From JBDRLU01 sp043812795 (lineage in GTDB: Bacteria; Chloroflexota; Dehalococcoidia; Dehalococcoidales; UBA2162): DNA of 64,000 nucleotides. The stretch covers positions 62,001-126,000 of the forward strand of contig JBDRLU010000012.1 in assembly GCA_043812795.1 (NCBI GenBank), written 5' to 3'. The stretch's first letter is position 1. Every line of letters begins with the position of its first letter. Positions 63,432-64,000 of this stretch are shown here, piece by piece. The position numbers were made by a program, and so were the translations under genes. The notes under the pieces are model-generated. The model was not told where the DNA came from and searched no databases. It was given only the letters and a program-made list of their open reading frames with translations.

Positions 63432-64000
63432 ATGAAGGCCAAGGCTACCTGGTTATCATTCCTGCTCCTGTTCTTAGTCGTGTTCCTTGTTTTCTCCTGT
63501 GCTCCCGCGTCAGTAACGCCCTTACCAACACCAGCACCCACACCGACACCTACCGCACCAACTCCCACACCCGCACCAACATCCCAAAAAGAAATGGTGA
63601 ACGATGTGCTTGGTCGCTCGGTGGAAAAGCCCCAGTATGGGGGAACATTTACCGACGTTATACAAAATGATTTTGTGACTTTTGACCAGTGTTACAACTC
63701 CTCTGGCGGTCAACTTGCCTGGCCCGACCACCTCGTTTGTGACCATTTATTGCAATATGACTGGACAAAGGGGCCCAGCGGCACCGGTGAATATCAGAGC
63801 ATTATCGGAGCCTCCCCGTACCTCTGGCCGATAATGCAGGGACGTCTTGCCGAAAGCTGGGAGGCACCTGACCCTGAAACGGTTATCTTGCACATCCGCC
63901 CGGGCATTCACTGGCAGAATAAGCCGCCGGTCAACGGCCGGGAGTTTACCGCCGCAGATGCCGCCTTTATTATTGACCAAAATTTTACCATTGGCACGGC
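63432..64000 (+). CDS. ABC-transporter solute-binding lipoprotein (peptide/nickel type), 3' partial
   Basis: The frame runs off the right edge; about 190 residues are visible. The signal KATWLSFLLLFLVVFLVFSC ends in a lipobox Cys at residue 23. A Pro/Thr spacer (PTPAPTPTPTAPTPTPAPT) precedes the SBP_bac_5 start: YGGTFTDV, then LAESWEAPDPETVILHIRPGIHWQNKPPVNGREFTAADAAFIID, the usual family N-lobe. It binds peptides, nickel or similar solutes for an ABC importer whose other genes would lie to the right. ATG 63429 and 63432 are adjacent; AGGAGG is 2-5 bases upstream. Confidence 0.9.
   Translation, partial: MKAKATWLSFLLLFLVVFLVFSCAPASVTPLPTPAPTPTPTAPTPTPAPTSQKEMVNDVLGRSVEKPQYGGTFTDVIQNDFVTFDQCYNSSGGQLAWPDHLVCDHLLQYDWTKGPSGTGEYQSIIGASPYLWPIMQGRLAESWEAPDPETVILHIRPGIHWQNKPPVNGREFTAADAAFIIDQNFTIGT

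Overview
The window (about 50% GC) looks like a chromosome segment of an anaerobic bacterium. I favour a Dehalococcoidia-like member of the Chloroflexota, but this is inference from gene content and not from a marker gene. The signs are two tungsten-type aldehyde:ferredoxin oxidoreductases, a 2-oxoacid:ferredoxin oxidoreductase, HdrABC/MvhD-type proteins, an archaeal-type phosphoglycerate mutase, a DUF2851 protein, many GTG/TTG starts, and -10 boxes lying directly before start codons. There is no rRNA, no CRISPR array and no intact insertion sequence. One tRNA is present.

Layout. 1-2.6 kb: end of a phage terminase-like gene, hom, and an XRE regulator with a macrodomain protein. 2.7-10.9 kb: DUF2851, tsaD, a dehydrogenase, an MFS transporter, a CBS/CorC membrane protein, DUF2344 and tilS. 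10.9-17.8 kb: a membrane-anchored XRE protein with extracellular repeats, a GT-C-like membrane enzyme, two small membrane proteins, a geranylgeranyl-reductase-like flavoprotein and a GreA protein with an integrase-like N-terminal domain. 17.8-22.3 kb: fixXC, a tiny Thr/Ile-rich membrane protein, a CPBP protease and thiC under a TPP riboswitch. 22.4-28.2 kb: rsmG, pdxST, an R3H ATPase and a B12-type radical SAM protein. 28.1-32.1 kb: the pantothenate genes panG-like/panD/panC behind a leader that can form mutually exclusive hairpins, flanked by AT-rich genes that look acquired. 32.1-38.8 kb (minus strand): miaA, tpiA, apgM, pgk and dxs, which link lower glycolysis to isoprenoid synthesis; then tRNA-Arg.

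39-57.7 kb is the redox core. A first AOR operon (ferredoxin, AOR, ABC ATPase) is divergent from bacterioferritin. It is followed, after an alpha/beta hydrolase, by a tightly packed run: ferredoxin, korA, korB, korC, a 1147-residue GltD/HdrA mosaic, an MvhD-like protein, an HdrC-HdrB fusion, an HdrA-MvhD fusion, a cytoplasmic molybdopterin oxidoreductase, a four-cluster ferredoxin and a PdxA2-like dehydrogenase. My reading is that 2-oxoacid oxidation supplies ferredoxin electrons to a soluble flavin-based electron bifurcating or confurcating complex whose other partners are NAD(P)H and a formate-dehydrogenase-like Mo/W enzyme. 57.9-64 kb: an HtrA lipoprotein protease, a MerR regulator, a MoaD/ThiS-like protein with a second AOR, an OFA-like MFS transporter, and the start of a solute-binding lipoprotein.

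The items most worth a second look are the Kor/Hdr/Mo gene cluster, the attenuator-like leader before the pantothenate genes, the membrane XRE protein with repeated operator-like sites, the integrase-GreA fusion, the Cys-to-Asp change in the first AOR, and the recurring leaderless promoter pattern.
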